Shown here in pieces: positions 48,969 to 57,037 of a stretch of 64,000 bases of DNA. The notes beneath the pieces are model-generated. The model worked only from the letters and a program-made list of their open reading frames with translations. It was not told where the DNA came from and ran no database searches. The stretch is from contig NZ_CP045484.1 of the NCBI RefSeq assembly GCF_009729055.1, positions 1,674,001 to 1,738,000 on the forward strand, in the 5' to 3' direction. The first letter of the stretch is position 1. Every line of letters begins with the position of its first letter. This stretch comes from Sulfurisphaera ohwakuensis. GTDB lineage: Archaea > Thermoproteota > Thermoprotei_A > Sulfolobales > Sulfolobaceae. The position numbers and the translations under genes were made by a program.

Positions 48969-50732
48969 ATGAATGCTAACACATCAACATCTCCTACTCC
49001 TTCGCTACTTTCAACATATATTAATGCGATTGAACTGGGAATTATAATTTTAACTTTCATCATTCCGTTAATCTACTTTATTTACTTTATGAGAATGATG
49101 AGAGTAGGACATTCACAACAAAGGCAACTAGAAAGGAAAATGAATAGAATACCATCAATCACATGGGATCAGATTTACGACATGGAAGAAATTAAGACTA
49201 GATTAGATGAAATTGCTAGTTACGTTATGAAAAAAGGGAAAGCTTACGGTGTAATACTATTCGGTCCTCCAGGTACTGGAAAGACGAGTATTGCTAAGGC
49301 ACTCGCTAATAAACTTAGATGGAATTATTTCGAATTAAAGTCTACCGATGTAATGAGCAAATGGTATGGTGAAAGCGAGTATTTACTTGATAACTTCTTT
49401 AATGTAGTGGAATTAAACGCTCCAGCCGTTGTCGTAATTGATGAGATTGACGGATTTACTCTAAAAAGAGAGGGAGATATCCATGAAGTCACTCACAGAT
49501 TAATTAACATATTTTTAATGAGGTTACAAGAATTACATGACAAGAACTTACCGATACTTATTATTGGGACAACAAACATCCCGCAAGAAATAGATGAAGC
49601 GCTTTTAAGGCCAGGAAGATTTGACGAAGTGATCTACGTACCTTTGCCAGATGAGAATAGTAGGGAAAAAATATGGTGCGGTTACGTTCAAAACGTTGAT
49701 TGCAAAGAATTAGCTAAAAGAAGTAATAGACTTTCACCAGCAGACATAAAAGAAATTGTTGAAGAAGTAAAGATCCGGTGCGAAAAAGAGGGAAGAATCC
49801 CAACAACACAGGACTTTATAAAGGCCTTAGAAAGTTATAAACCGTCTGTGTCTATACAAACTATCGTAAAATTCGAAAATATTGCTAAAAAATACTCAAG
49901 GCATAAACTAGGTGAAAGACCATATGGAGTACCGGATATAAGATGGGATGATCTAGGAGATCTAGAAGATGTTAAAAGGATAATCAGGGACTCCATAGAG
50001 TTACCACTGAAGAGGAAAGACCTTGCCGAAAAGCTGGGAATAAAACCAGTTAAAGGATTGTTACTTTACGGTCCTCCAGGTACTGGAAAGACGAGTATTG
50101 CTAAGGCATTAGCAAATGAGCTTAATGCTTCCTTTATTATTCTATCTGGTGAGGAAATATCTTCAGCTGGGCCATTTAATGCGGGAGAAATAATTGCAGA
50201 AAAGTTTCATATTGCTAGGGATAATGCACCCGCAATAATATTTATTGACGAGATTGATATGATTGCTAGGGCTAGGGGTGAAAACGAGTGGAGAACCGCA
50301 TTGACTGAACTTTTAAATCAAATGGATGGTATAAGGGAGAATGAAGAAATAGTAGTAGTTGGAGCAACAAATAGACCATGGGACTTAGACCCAGCAATAC
50401 TAAGACCTGGGAGATTCGATAAGATAATCTATGTACCACCACCAGATGAAAAAGGAAGAGTCGAAGTTCTTAAAGTATTATGTAGAGGCTTAACTGTAGA
50501 TGAGGAAACTTTACAAAAAGTTGCTAAAATCACTGATGGTTATACACCAGCTGATTTAAAACTGGTAGTGGATGAGATTAGGAGAAACTTACTTAAAGAG
50601 GCAACGATTACTGGAGTTGCCAGAATTACATTAACCTTTAACGATTTCATAAAAATATTAGCTAATGTTAAACCAAGCGTTAGTAAAGAAACACTGAAAA
50701 TGTATGAAGAGTTTAAAATACAGAGGATTTAG
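48969..50732 (+). CDS. Membrane-anchored double AAA ATPase (Cdc48-like)
   Basis: 587 residues. One helix at about 14-38 with a short outside N-terminus, then two AAA domains. D1: Walker A GPPGTGKTS at about 98, Walker B VVVIDEID, Arg finger RPGRFDEV. D2: GPPGTGKTS at about 367, IIFIDEID, RPGRFDKI. No Cdc48 N-domain; the membrane helix takes its place, as in FtsH-like or MSP1-like extractases, but there is no protease domain. Likely pulls proteins from the membrane. A 40-base identity between the two Walker A regions is noted separately. Confidence 0.9.
   Translation: MNANTSTSPTPSLLSTYINAIELGIIILTFIIPLIYFIYFMRMMRVGHSQQRQLERKMNRIPSITWDQIYDMEEIKTRLDEIASYVMKKGKAYGVILFGPPGTGKTSIAKALANKLRWNYFELKSTDVMSKWYGESEYLLDNFFNVVELNAPAVVVIDEIDGFTLKREGDIHEVTHRLINIFLMRLQELHDKNLPILIIGTTNIPQEIDEALLRPGRFDEVIYVPLPDENSREKIWCGYVQNVDCKELAKRSNRLSPADIKEIVEEVKIRCEKEGRIPTTQDFIKALESYKPSVSIQTIVKFENIAKKYSRHKLGERPYGVPDIRWDDLGDLEDVKRIIRDSIELPLKRKDLAEKLGIKPVKGLLLYGPPGTGKTSIAKALANELNASFIILSGEEISSAGPFNAGEIIAEKFHIARDNAPAIIFIDEIDMIARARGENEWRTALTELLNQMDGIRENEEIVVVGATNRPWDLDPAILRPGRFDKIIYVPPPDEKGRVEVLKVLCRGLTVDEETLQKVAKITDGYTPADLKLVVDEIRRNLLKEATITGVARITLTFNDFIKILANVKPSVSKETLKMYEEFKIQRI
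49262..49301 (+). repeat. 40-base internal identity between the two AAA domains
   Basis: Bases 49262-49301 and 50069-50108 are identical over 40 positions, covering Walker A and the next helix turns, whereas the domains on both sides differ freely, including at synonymous positions. This suggests recent gene conversion between the halves. Confidence 0.85.
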
Positions 50733-50762
50733 AATATTGTTAATTAACCCTATAAAATTTAC

Positions 50763-51112
50763 CTGTTAGATAGCCTGATTAAGAATCCTCACTTCTACAG
50801 AAAAACATCGCAGGGGTTAATGATAGCGCCTTTATTTGAGTTCACTGGAGACGCTAGCAGTATATTAATAAGATTAATGAGATAATATCTCAGCTAGATC
50901 TAGGACTAATTAAAGTGAACCTTGATAAACTAAATTGTAGTATTGTTGTCCAGAATAAAGAGATGAAAAAAGCTGTTTGCAGATCCAATGGCAATGTAAA
51001 GATGGGCTTTGAAGCATTATCTATGATAATTTCTGCTAAAGGGCAAGGCAAGATAGGAGTATATACAATAAAGATAGAGGACATAATTGATACTTTATAT
51101 GCATTAGACTAG
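50763..51112 (+). pseudogene. Broken gene, one-base deletion
   Basis: Two protein-like frames join if one A is restored near 50870-50874: LIKNPHFYRKTSQGLMIAPL and following residues, then EIISQLDLGLIKVNLDKLN, ending IEDIIDTLYALD. Together about 115 residues without a start codon, so the N-terminus is also lost or uses an unusual start. No family recognised. It lies right after the AAA gene, same strand. The remaining intact part is 65 codons from 50915. Confidence 0.55.
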
Positions 51113-51304
51113 ACTTTCCCCAGAAGCTAAAAAACTTATATGCATTTAGGTTTTTGTTAAACTTGACAAGTTATATAATATTTTTGGAAAGTATATAACA
51201 TAATTCTTGCTAATTTTCTTATTTCTTTAACAACAAATTTATGTCCTTCATCAAGGAATAGGTGAAGCCATTACGTTTATTAAATCAACAGACTTATATA
51301 ACAT

Positions 51305-51796
51305 ATGATTAAAGAGCCTTATGCTACATTACTTAATAATATAGTCAGAATAATGAGGGAGGAATTTAAGGACGATCTTATATCTATTGTACTTTACGGA
51401 AGCGTTGCCAGAGGAGATAACAGAAATGATAGTGATGTTGACTTACTAATAGTTATGAATAACCTACCTAAGGATAGTATGCTGAAGAGAATTAGATTGT
51501 TTGAAACCAGAGTTGAAGATAAGTTAAATTTAGATGAGTACTGGAATAAGGGATATTATATATCACTCTCTCCTATCCTTAAAACTCCAGATGAAGCAGA
51601 AAAGATTTCACCTCTTTATCTAGACATGGTATATGATGCTGTGATACTTTACGATAAGGATCAATTCTTTACAAGGATATTGGAAAAGCTAAAAGAGAAG
51701 CTTAGAGAATTAGGTGCTGAGAGGATAATAATGGGCAAAAAGTGGTACTGGATACTGAAAAAAGATTCGAAATTCGGTGAAACTGTTGAACTTTGA
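51305..51796 (+). CDS. MNT-type nucleotidyltransferase (antitoxin)
   Basis: 163 residues. Polymerase-beta-like signature IVLYGSVARGDNRNDSDVDLLIV (Gly-Ser...Asp-x-Asp) at about 29-51. In MNT-HEPN pairs this enzyme AMPylates the HEPN toxin and silences it. It overlaps the HEPN gene by 20 bases. Length is larger than minimal MNT (about 100), with a helical C-terminal part. Confidence 0.88.
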   Translation: MIKEPYATLLNNIVRIMREEFKDDLISIVLYGSVARGDNRNDSDVDLLIVMNNLPKDSMLKRIRLFETRVEDKLNLDEYWNKGYYISLSPILKTPDEAEKISPLYLDMVYDAVILYDKDQFFTRILEKLKEKLRELGAERIIMGKKWYWILKKDSKFGETVEL

Positions 51797-52214
51797 CTCT
51801 CTTGCATTATCATATATCTTACAAGCCGAAGAGAGATTAAACTTGGCTAAAATAGAGAATGAAAGGAAGAAATATAATATAGTAGTGAGGCTTTGCCAAG
51901 AAGCTGTAGAACTTTCACTTAAAGCTTGTTTAAGATTAGTTAATATTGAACCACCAAAATTTCATGATGTAGGACCAATATTGAAAAACAACGCAGAAAA
52001 ATTCCCCCAATGGTTCAGGGAAAAAATAGATATTTTTGCTTCTTACTCAAGATCGTTAAGAAAAGAGAGAGAACTATCAATGTACGGCGATGAAGAAACT
52101 AACACACCCCCAGAACTACTTTACTCAGCGTATGATGCACAGCTGTCAATCAGAATTGCTGAGGAAGTATTAGAATACGCAAAGAAACTTTATGAAGAGA
52201 AGAAGAATCAGTAA
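51777..52214 (+). CDS. HEPN-domain protein (toxin partner of MNT)
   Basis: 145 residues, GTG start 51777. Helical HEPN pattern: ALSYILQAEERLNLAK and LCQEAVELSLKACLRLVNIE. The RxKxxxH-type RNase motif is not evident, but SMYGDEE near residue 108 resembles the conserved tyrosine motif (tens of residues before the C-terminal helix) that is AMPylated in the HepT family. A type VII toxin-antitoxin pair is likely; the toxin may be inactive. Confidence 0.82.
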   Translation: MKLLNFDSLALSYILQAEERLNLAKIENERKKYNIVVRLCQEAVELSLKACLRLVNIEPPKFHDVGPILKNNAEKFPQWFREKIDIFASYSRSLRKERELSMYGDEETNTPPELLYSAYDAQLSIRIAEEVLEYAKKLYEEKKNQ

Positions 52215-52306
52215 AAAGAATAAATAGTTTTGCTCAATTTTGTTTTTAACTATACCTAATACTTATAGGTTTCATTTTTTTCTCTTATATATTCTAAAAA
52301 ATAAGA

Positions 52307-54529
52307 TTATTGAACAAAACTCCATAAGGAGACTAAAACACTATCCATCGACATAGCTAAGGCAGCATATTCTGGAGGCAAATAGAAGGGGTAAAGTATA
52401 CCAGCTGAAATTGGTATTAAAACAGAATTATAAGTAAAAGCCCAAGCTAAATTCTCCTTTATTTTCCTCACAGTCCTCTTAGACTGTTCAATAACATATT
52501 TGATAGAGAGAACGGAAGGTACAATAATATCTCCAGCGTACTTAGCAATATCAGTACCAGTAGAAACAGCAATACCAACTAAAGCCTCTTTCAAAGCTTG
52601 AGCATCATTAACACCATCACCGACAAAAATTACCTTACCGAGCTTTCTAACTAGTTCTACTTTATCATCTGGCGAAAGACCCTTATACACTTTTACTCCC
52701 AGAACTTCTCCTACCTTATCGGCAAAATTACTTGAATCACCAGTAGCAATAATAACCTCATAGTATTTCTTAAGCTCATTAACCAACTCAACAACCCCAT
52801 CTCTTATTTTATCTTCCAACAAAAACCCAGCAACAACTTTTGAGTCAACACAAACTAAAACATCAGCATCTAAATCTCCTTCACAATTCTTAAGTACAAA
52901 TTCCCTTTTACCCACTATTACATCATGATCATTAACCTTTCCGTATACACCCTCCCCTTGAAATTCGTTAAAGTCCTTAACTTTAGCATTTACATCATAT
53001 AAAGACGCAATAGCCTTACCTACTGGATGAGAACTAAGCTTTTCCACAGCACATGCTAATTTTATTGCGTTTTCATCACCTATCGGTTTTACTATAAACT
53101 CTCCGGTAGTTATAGTCCCAGTCTTATCAAAAACAATATATTTCGCCTCTCTAAGCCTCTCTAAACTCTCAGCATTCCTTACCTTAATTCCCTTTTTAAC
53201 CAATTTCCTTATTCCTACCATAACAGCCATAGGTGTTGCTAAACCAAAAGGACACGGACATGCTGAGGCTAAGACTGCAACAGAAATTAAAATAGAGAAA
53301 GTAAGCGAATGAGAGACTACATACCATAATGCAAAGGCTAAAACAGAAACTCCAATCACTACTGGGACAAAGATTGATGAAACCTTATCAACAAGTGACT
53401 GTATAGGTAACCTAGTAGTCTCAGCCTCTCTTATAGCCTCAATAACTTGCGAAATATAAGTCCTATTTCCAGCCCTAGTAACATAAACTTTAAGAAAACC
53501 AGAAGTTAAGATTGAACCGCCAATCACAGGATCTCCCTTCTTTTTTCTCACCGGTATAGTCTCACCAGTATAAATTGACTCATTAACATATCCTTCTCCT
53601 TCATCAACAATACCATCAGCGGGAATAATCTCACCGGACTTAACCATGACTACATCACCAACCCTCAATTTAGAGGAATCCACTAAAGTACCATCAGTAA
53701 GTCTGGCCTTAACAGTTTGAAGTCTAATAACGTCATCTGAAGTCTTCTCCTTAATATAGGCTTCTAAAGTCTTTCCTATAAGAATGAAAGTAATTAAGAG
53801 GGAAGAAGCTTCAAAAAAGTAATTAGAAGAATGTATTAGGTAAGAGTAAAGGCTATAAAACCAGGCAATATTAGACGAGAGGGAAACTAGCGTATCCATA
53901 TTGCTGGTCTTATTTCTTAAAGCTCTAAGAAAACCTAAATGAAATCTTAAGCCCGAATAGAATTGGACTGGAATTGATAAGAAAAGCTGGTAAGCTGGAA
54001 AGATGAATATGAGAAAAGAGAAGACTGAGGCAATTACTAACCTTGTAAATAAATCACGAAAGTCACTTTTTCCCTTAAAGCTCTCAGTAGTTATTTCAGC
54101 TTTATAACCTCTCCTCCTTAATTCCTCAACAATTTCATCTCCAGTTACAGTTGCAGGATTAATTTCGAGAATAACAAAACCCGAAGAAGGATTAATCTTA
54201 ACGTCAATAATTCCAGGTATATTATCTAGAACAGAAATCAGTTTACCGGCTTCTTCTTCACTAAGGCTTACTTTTAAAGTAACTTTTTGTGTTACAACGT
54301 CGTAACCAGCCTTTCTAACAGCCCTTACAATATCCTTCAACCTAGCATTTTCAATTACAACCCTAGCATTACCAGAGGCTAAGTTAACATTTACATCTTT
54401 TACCCCTTGAACGGAAGAAATTGCCTTAGATACTGTTGAAACACAAGTTGCACAATGCATTCCTACGATTTTTAACTCTTCTTCCCTCTTAATCCTAAGA
54501 TCTTTCTTCTCATTTCTCACCTCGCTCAT
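52307..54529 (-). CDS. copA: Copper-exporting P1B-type ATPase
   Basis: 740 residues. N-terminal metal-binding domain with GMHCATC (about 23-29); a second ferredoxin-like domain (about 80-145) lacks CxxC and is structural. Eight helices; the ion-binding motif is ACPCPFGLATP, with Pro-Phe where most have Ala-Leu. DKTGTITTGE phosphorylation site, HPVGKAI (nucleotide site), GDGVNDAQAL hinge. Exports Cu+ across the membrane. Preceded by copM after 14 bases. Confidence 0.95.
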   Translation of the reverse strand: MSEVRNEKKDLRIKREEELKIVGMHCATCVSTVSKAISSVQGVKDVNVNLASGNARVVIENARLKDIVRAVRKAGYDVVTQKVTLKVSLSEEEAGKLISVLDNIPGIIDVKINPSSGFVILEINPATVTGDEIVEELRRRGYKAEITTESFKGKSDFRDLFTRLVIASVFSFLIFIFPAYQLFLSIPVQFYSGLRFHLGFLRALRNKTSNMDTLVSLSSNIAWFYSLYSYLIHSSNYFFEASSLLITFILIGKTLEAYIKEKTSDDVIRLQTVKARLTDGTLVDSSKLRVGDVVMVKSGEIIPADGIVDEGEGYVNESIYTGETIPVRKKKGDPVIGGSILTSGFLKVYVTRAGNRTYISQVIEAIREAETTRLPIQSLVDKVSSIFVPVVIGVSVLAFALWYVVSHSLTFSILISVAVLASACPCPFGLATPMAVMVGIRKLVKKGIKVRNAESLERLREAKYIVFDKTGTITTGEFIVKPIGDENAIKLACAVEKLSSHPVGKAIASLYDVNAKVKDFNEFQGEGVYGKVNDHDVIVGKREFVLKNCEGDLDADVLVCVDSKVVAGFLLEDKIRDGVVELVNELKKYYEVIIATGDSSNFADKVGEVLGVKVYKGLSPDDKVELVRKLGKVIFVGDGVNDAQALKEALVGIAVSTGTDIAKYAGDIIVPSVLSIKYVIEQSKRTVRKIKENLAWAFTYNSVLIPISAGILYPFYLPPEYAALAMSMDSVLVSLWSFVQ

Positions 54530-54543
54530 TGCGAATACACCAA

Positions 54544-54720
54544 TTAATGATGACCTTCTTCATCTGGCATTCCTTTAGGTCCTTCTCTTAAGTACTTCTC
54601 TGGGTCTTTTTCAAACGCCCTTTTACATGCAGAACTACAAAAATAGTATATTTTACCTTTATACATTGTCTTATATTGTGATGATTCATTTACTTCCATT
54701 CCACAAACCGGGTCAATCAT
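54544..54720 (-). CDS. copM: YHS/TRASH-domain copper chaperone
   Basis: 58 residues, too short for most gene callers. Frame intact from ATG 54720 to TAA. YHS/TRASH motif DPVCGMEV, then YYFCSSACKRAFEKDPEKYL; His-His C-terminus. Equivalent of the Sulfolobus copM gene, a metallochaperone of the copTMA cluster. A TATA-like box at 54741-54749 lies about 25 bases before the start. Co-transcribed with copA. Confidence 0.85.
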   Translation of the reverse strand: MIDPVCGMEVNESSQYKTMYKGKIYYFCSSACKRAFEKDPEKYLREGPKGMPDEEGHH

Positions 54721-54825
54721 AATCTTAAATTCTCGTCAATTGTATATTTACTTAACGTTTACAAAGAAACTTTTTCTTACTTATTAAGATCGCTAAAAAT
54801 AAAAATGTAAATTGAAAAGGGAATA
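54721..54825. promoter_or_regulatory. Divergent copMA / copT control region
   Basis: Minus side: TATA-like TGTATATTTA (54741-54750). Plus side: A-rich TATA candidate near 54793-54806 and purine run AAAAGGG before copT. CopT in Sulfolobus binds the copMA promoter and releases it with copper; a binding site would lie here. I see an AT-rich direct repeat TTTAC (54747-54751, 54758-54762), but nothing that I would call the operator with certainty. Confidence 0.55.
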
Positions 54826-55341
54826 ATGATGACAAAAGTAAACCAAATTGAGTATAAGATTTTACAAATGTTAAAAGAGGATTCGAGGAAAAGTGCAAGT
54901 AAAATAGCAAAGGAACTTGGCTTAAGTAGGGCTACGGTAGCTAAAATAATAAAATCGTTAAAAGATAAAGGGGTTAAATTTACAGTTGAATATCACGAGA
55001 AGGGAGAACTGTTCGCATTTGTAATTTCTGATAAATGTCTTGCTGAAGAATGCTACAAACTTATAGACGGAAAAATAATGAACATAATAAGAGGAGATTT
55101 GAGTACTATTAGCCAGAAACTTTCAGAATTAGGAAGTGACAAGTATTTTATTTCCATGGAAAAGTTAAATGAAGTAAGTATAGAGAGAGCGGAACTATAT
55201 TGTGACTATTGCGGAAATGAGATTAAAGGAAATCCATATTTGGTAAAGTTAGGTAAAAAAGTGTATTACACTTGTTGTAAAACGTGCCAAACTCAGCTAA
55301 AGAAAAAGTTAGAGCACGGAAATGATGGAGGAAAACTATAA
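54826..55341 (+). CDS. copT: Copper-responsive regulator (AsnC-type HTH plus TRASH)
   Basis: 171 residues. N-terminal Lrp/AsnC-type HTH (VNQIEYKILQMLKEDSRKSA, recognition helix LSRATVAKIIKSLKD), a linker, and a C-terminal TRASH zinc/copper domain: CDYCGNEI then YYTCCKTCQTQL. This is the architecture of Sulfolobus CopT, which represses copMA. Either of the two leading ATGs may be the start. Divergent from copMA. Confidence 0.92.
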   Translation: MMTKVNQIEYKILQMLKEDSRKSASKIAKELGLSRATVAKIIKSLKDKGVKFTVEYHEKGELFAFVISDKCLAEECYKLIDGKIMNIIRGDLSTISQKLSELGSDKYFISMEKLNEVSIERAELYCDYCGNEIKGNPYLVKLGKKVYYTCCKTCQTQLKKKLEHGNDGGKL

Positions 55342-55368
55342 ATACCTTAATTCTTATTTATCCTTAGT

Positions 55369-55444
55369 GCGGCCGTAGTCTAGCCTGGATTAGGACGCCG
55401 GCCTGCCACGCCGGAGGTCCCGGGTTCAAATCCCGGCGGTCGCA
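55369..55444 (+). tRNA. tRNA-Gly (anticodon GCC), integration target
   Basis: Complete cloverleaf: acceptor GCGGCCG / CGGTCGC with one G-T pair, anticodon stem CCGGC / GCCGG around loop CTGCCAC (anticodon GCC), T arm CCGGG-TTCAAAT-CCCGG, discriminator A. No intron. CCA is not encoded. The 3' half also lies within an antisense integrase frame (55380-55637), so the gene is the chromosomal attachment site of an integrated element and has remained intact. Confidence 0.96.
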
Positions 55445-55637
55445 CTGTTAGGGGGAGGAATCCCCCTAATACCCCCTCTTTTTCTTTTAGATAAGTTTCC
55501 ACGACGTCAACTAAAGGACCTACGTAAGTTTCCTTTACCTCACCGTTCACCGTTTCCAATTTATAGACATAATACCGCCCTTTTCTCTCACGTATAATTA
55601 TGTCGCCATATTTATAACGCGTCTTTTATTTCGTCAT
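55380..55637 (-). pseudogene. int: SSV-type integrase N-terminal fragment, int(N), at attL
   Basis: Minus strand from ATG 55637: MTK, a stop (TAA), then [20 protein letters not shown] and [17 protein letters not shown], a close match to the known start of SSV integrases. The frame then runs without interruption through the antisense of the tRNA 3' half, giving [10 protein letters not shown], and stops at 55380. In SSV-type integration the attachment site lies inside int, so int is split; this is the int(N) half. The TAA at codon 4 would need to be CAA or similar in an active virus. Confidence 0.9.
55448..55469. repeat. 9-base perfect hairpin in the int(N) frame
   Basis: TTAGGGGGA / TCCCCCTAA around GGAA, just after the tRNA, followed by C- and T-rich bases on the plus strand. 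It could end tRNA transcription, but since it is inside the int coding frame on the other strand, its conservation may be of coding origin. Confidence 0.5.
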
Positions 55638-55708
55638 TTTCCGTCAAGTATTATGGTTGCCAAAACTTGCTTAAAACTTTGGCAACCCGTAAAATTTTGC
55701 CGTCAAAA
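55491..55708 (-). repeat. 218-base direct repeat, copy 1
   Basis: Matches 58355-58572 at 215 of 218 bases, same orientation. It covers the first about 49 codons of the integrase gene and its promoter region. The three differences, all in the upstream part, are transitions. Recombination between copies would remove 2.86 kb. Confidence 0.95.
55655..55687 (-). promoter_or_regulatory. Inverted repeat upstream of int(N)
   Basis: GGTTGCCAAA (55655-55664) / TTTGGCAACC (55678-55687), 10-base arms, 13-base spacer, 18 bases before the int ATG. In repeat copy 2 the same dyad (58520-58550) has 9-base arms. Likely a regulator site of the integrase promoter. Confidence 0.6.
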
Positions 55709-55829
55709 CACGTTGAGATGTTAAAAGTAAGTATATAAGCGAGAAGATACGATTCTTATTGATGGATATCATTTACCCTTCGCATTTACTATGAAAAAGA
55801 TTATATTAGTATAAATGTAATTTAATCAT

Positions 55830-56027
55830 ATGCCGGAAAGTTTAGTAGTCAGAGACCCTAAATATCTGGGTAAGTTCATTGCAGTAGACGAGAACTTTAA
55901 TATTATAGGCTATGCCGATTCCAGAGAAGAGCTAGAAAAGGAGTTAACAAGAAAGGGTTATAGTATAGCAGATTACGATATAATATATGTCCCTAAATCC
56001 TTCAAGAAAAACACTGAAGGTCATTAA
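55830..56027 (+). CDS. DUF5678-like small protein
   Basis: 65 residues. DPKYLGKFIAVDENFNIIGY followed by a charged helix (SREELEKELTRKG) and IIYVPKSF is the DUF5678 pattern, found in archaea next to retropepsin-like proteins. It overlaps the next gene by 41 bases, so the pair is coupled. A TATA-like TATTAGTATAAATG lies at about 55804-55817. Possibly a small regulator or antitoxin-like partner; function unknown. Confidence 0.78.
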   Translation: MPESLVVRDPKYLGKFIAVDENFNIIGYADSREELEKELTRKGYSIADYDIIYVPKSFKKNTEGH

Positions 56028-56427
56028 ATTTTCGGACTTCTACGGAAACCTTATTCCTTTACTAAAAATAAGGTTTGAATGCCCTAAGCTTGGAAAGGAC
56101 AAATTGGTACTAGGGTTAATAGATACAGGTAGCAGATATACAGTTGTAAACAAGTATACCGCTAATGAATGTTTCACAGAAGATGAAATGAGATCTAGAT
56201 ATGTAGATAGAGTAATAATTAATAATAGGGAATATTATAGATATTCATTTAGGTTTACCTTTCCTCAGCTAGATGATATAAGCTGGAACTTTAACGCTGC
56301 TATAATGGAGTATAACCCTTACCCAGAAGAAATAGTCCCGGCTGTAATTTTAGGTAGAGAAGATTTCTTACGCAATATTATAGTATGTATATATAAATCT
56401 GAATGGATGACATTATATATTGATTAG
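55987..56427 (+). CDS. Retropepsin-like aspartyl protease
   Basis: 146 residues. LGLIDTGSRYTVVN carries the Asp-Thr-Gly active site at about residue 45-47, and PAVILGREDFL is the flap-to-second-strand hallmark (hydrophobic-hydrophobic-Gly-Arg) of single-domain, dimeric retropepsins. Pairs with DUF5678 through a 41-base overlap. Such pairs recur in archaea; the target of cleavage is unknown. Confidence 0.78.
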   Translation: MSLNPSRKTLKVIKFSDFYGNLIPLLKIRFECPKLGKDKLVLGLIDTGSRYTVVNKYTANECFTEDEMRSRYVDRVIINNREYYRYSFRFTFPQLDDISWNFNAAIMEYNPYPEEIVPAVILGREDFLRNIIVCIYKSEWMTLYID

Positions 56428-56481
56428 TAATTTTCGGTGTTCTCGGTCTATTATTTATTAGTTTATATTAACTGATCGTGT

Positions 56482-56642
56482 ATGGATAAAGATAGTTATC
56501 TGAAAGGGTTTGAAGACTGTTTAGACTGCAGGAATAGAGATGAAGGATTTTCTTCTGCGATTATGATGACCCCAAGGAATATGTATTCAGAGTAATAGCT
56601 AATAAGATAACAGAATTCCCGAACACAGATGATATAGCCTAG
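56482..56642 (+). pseudogene. Small frameshifted gene
   Basis: MDKDSYLKGFEDCLDC at the start (ATG 56482) and, in another frame, DYDDPKEYVFRVIANKITEF ending at TAG 56642 together look like one small acidic protein of about 53 residues broken by an indel near 56540-56560. No family recognised; small acidic proteins are usual in Sulfolobus plasmids and viruses. Confidence 0.4.
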
Positions 56643-56705
56643 ACGATAGCCAAAGCTAAGATAAGAATTACTAAAGTAAAAATTAGTGCTTTCACAAGAA
56701 CTAAA

Positions 56706-56942
56706 TCACTTTAACACTCTTTTTATAATAATTAAAATACCGTTAAGTTTACTCTCTTTCACGAAAAAGTCTACAGCCTTTTCTTCTTTCTCGTCATTAA
56801 CAAATACCATGATAATATGCCTCTTAGCCTCCATGTTATCCTTCAACTGAAGGTATTGTGATAAGTTTTCTACTATATTCTTGTTAAAAATTGCTAACTT
56901 ATCCCCTTCAAAGGGCTTAAATTCAATCTCTACCTTATCCAT
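56706..56942 (-). CDS. Small hypothetical protein
   Basis: 78 residues from ATG 56942 (four more if ATG 56954 is used). Strands alternating with one helix; IIMVFVNDEKEEKAVDFFVK in the middle. No family recognised. Lies alone between the broken small gene and the CRISPR-like unit. Codon pattern is protein-like. Confidence 0.55.
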   Translation of the reverse strand: MDKVEIEFKPFEGDKLAIFNKNIVENLSQYLQLKDNMEAKRHIIMVFVNDEKEEKAVDFFVKESKLNGILIIIKRVLK

Positions 56943-57037
56943 GATTATTATCACATATTAAATAGGAGTGGGGAAGTAAAAGTATCTACTGATGATCTTA
57001 CATTTTCCTTGTTTTGTGGTTTTTTAGAAAATAATTA

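Noticed and set aside
51113-51304. Minus-strand fragment EGHKFVVKEIRKLARIM as a toxin relic
   Set aside because: Only about 35 codons, no start and no recognisable family motif; not enough to annotate.
55448-55469. Rho-independent-type terminator after tRNA-Gly
   Set aside because: Hairpin plus T-rich sequence looks convincing, but it lies inside the in-frame int(N) coding sequence, and archaeal termination does not need hairpins. Kept only as a repeat.
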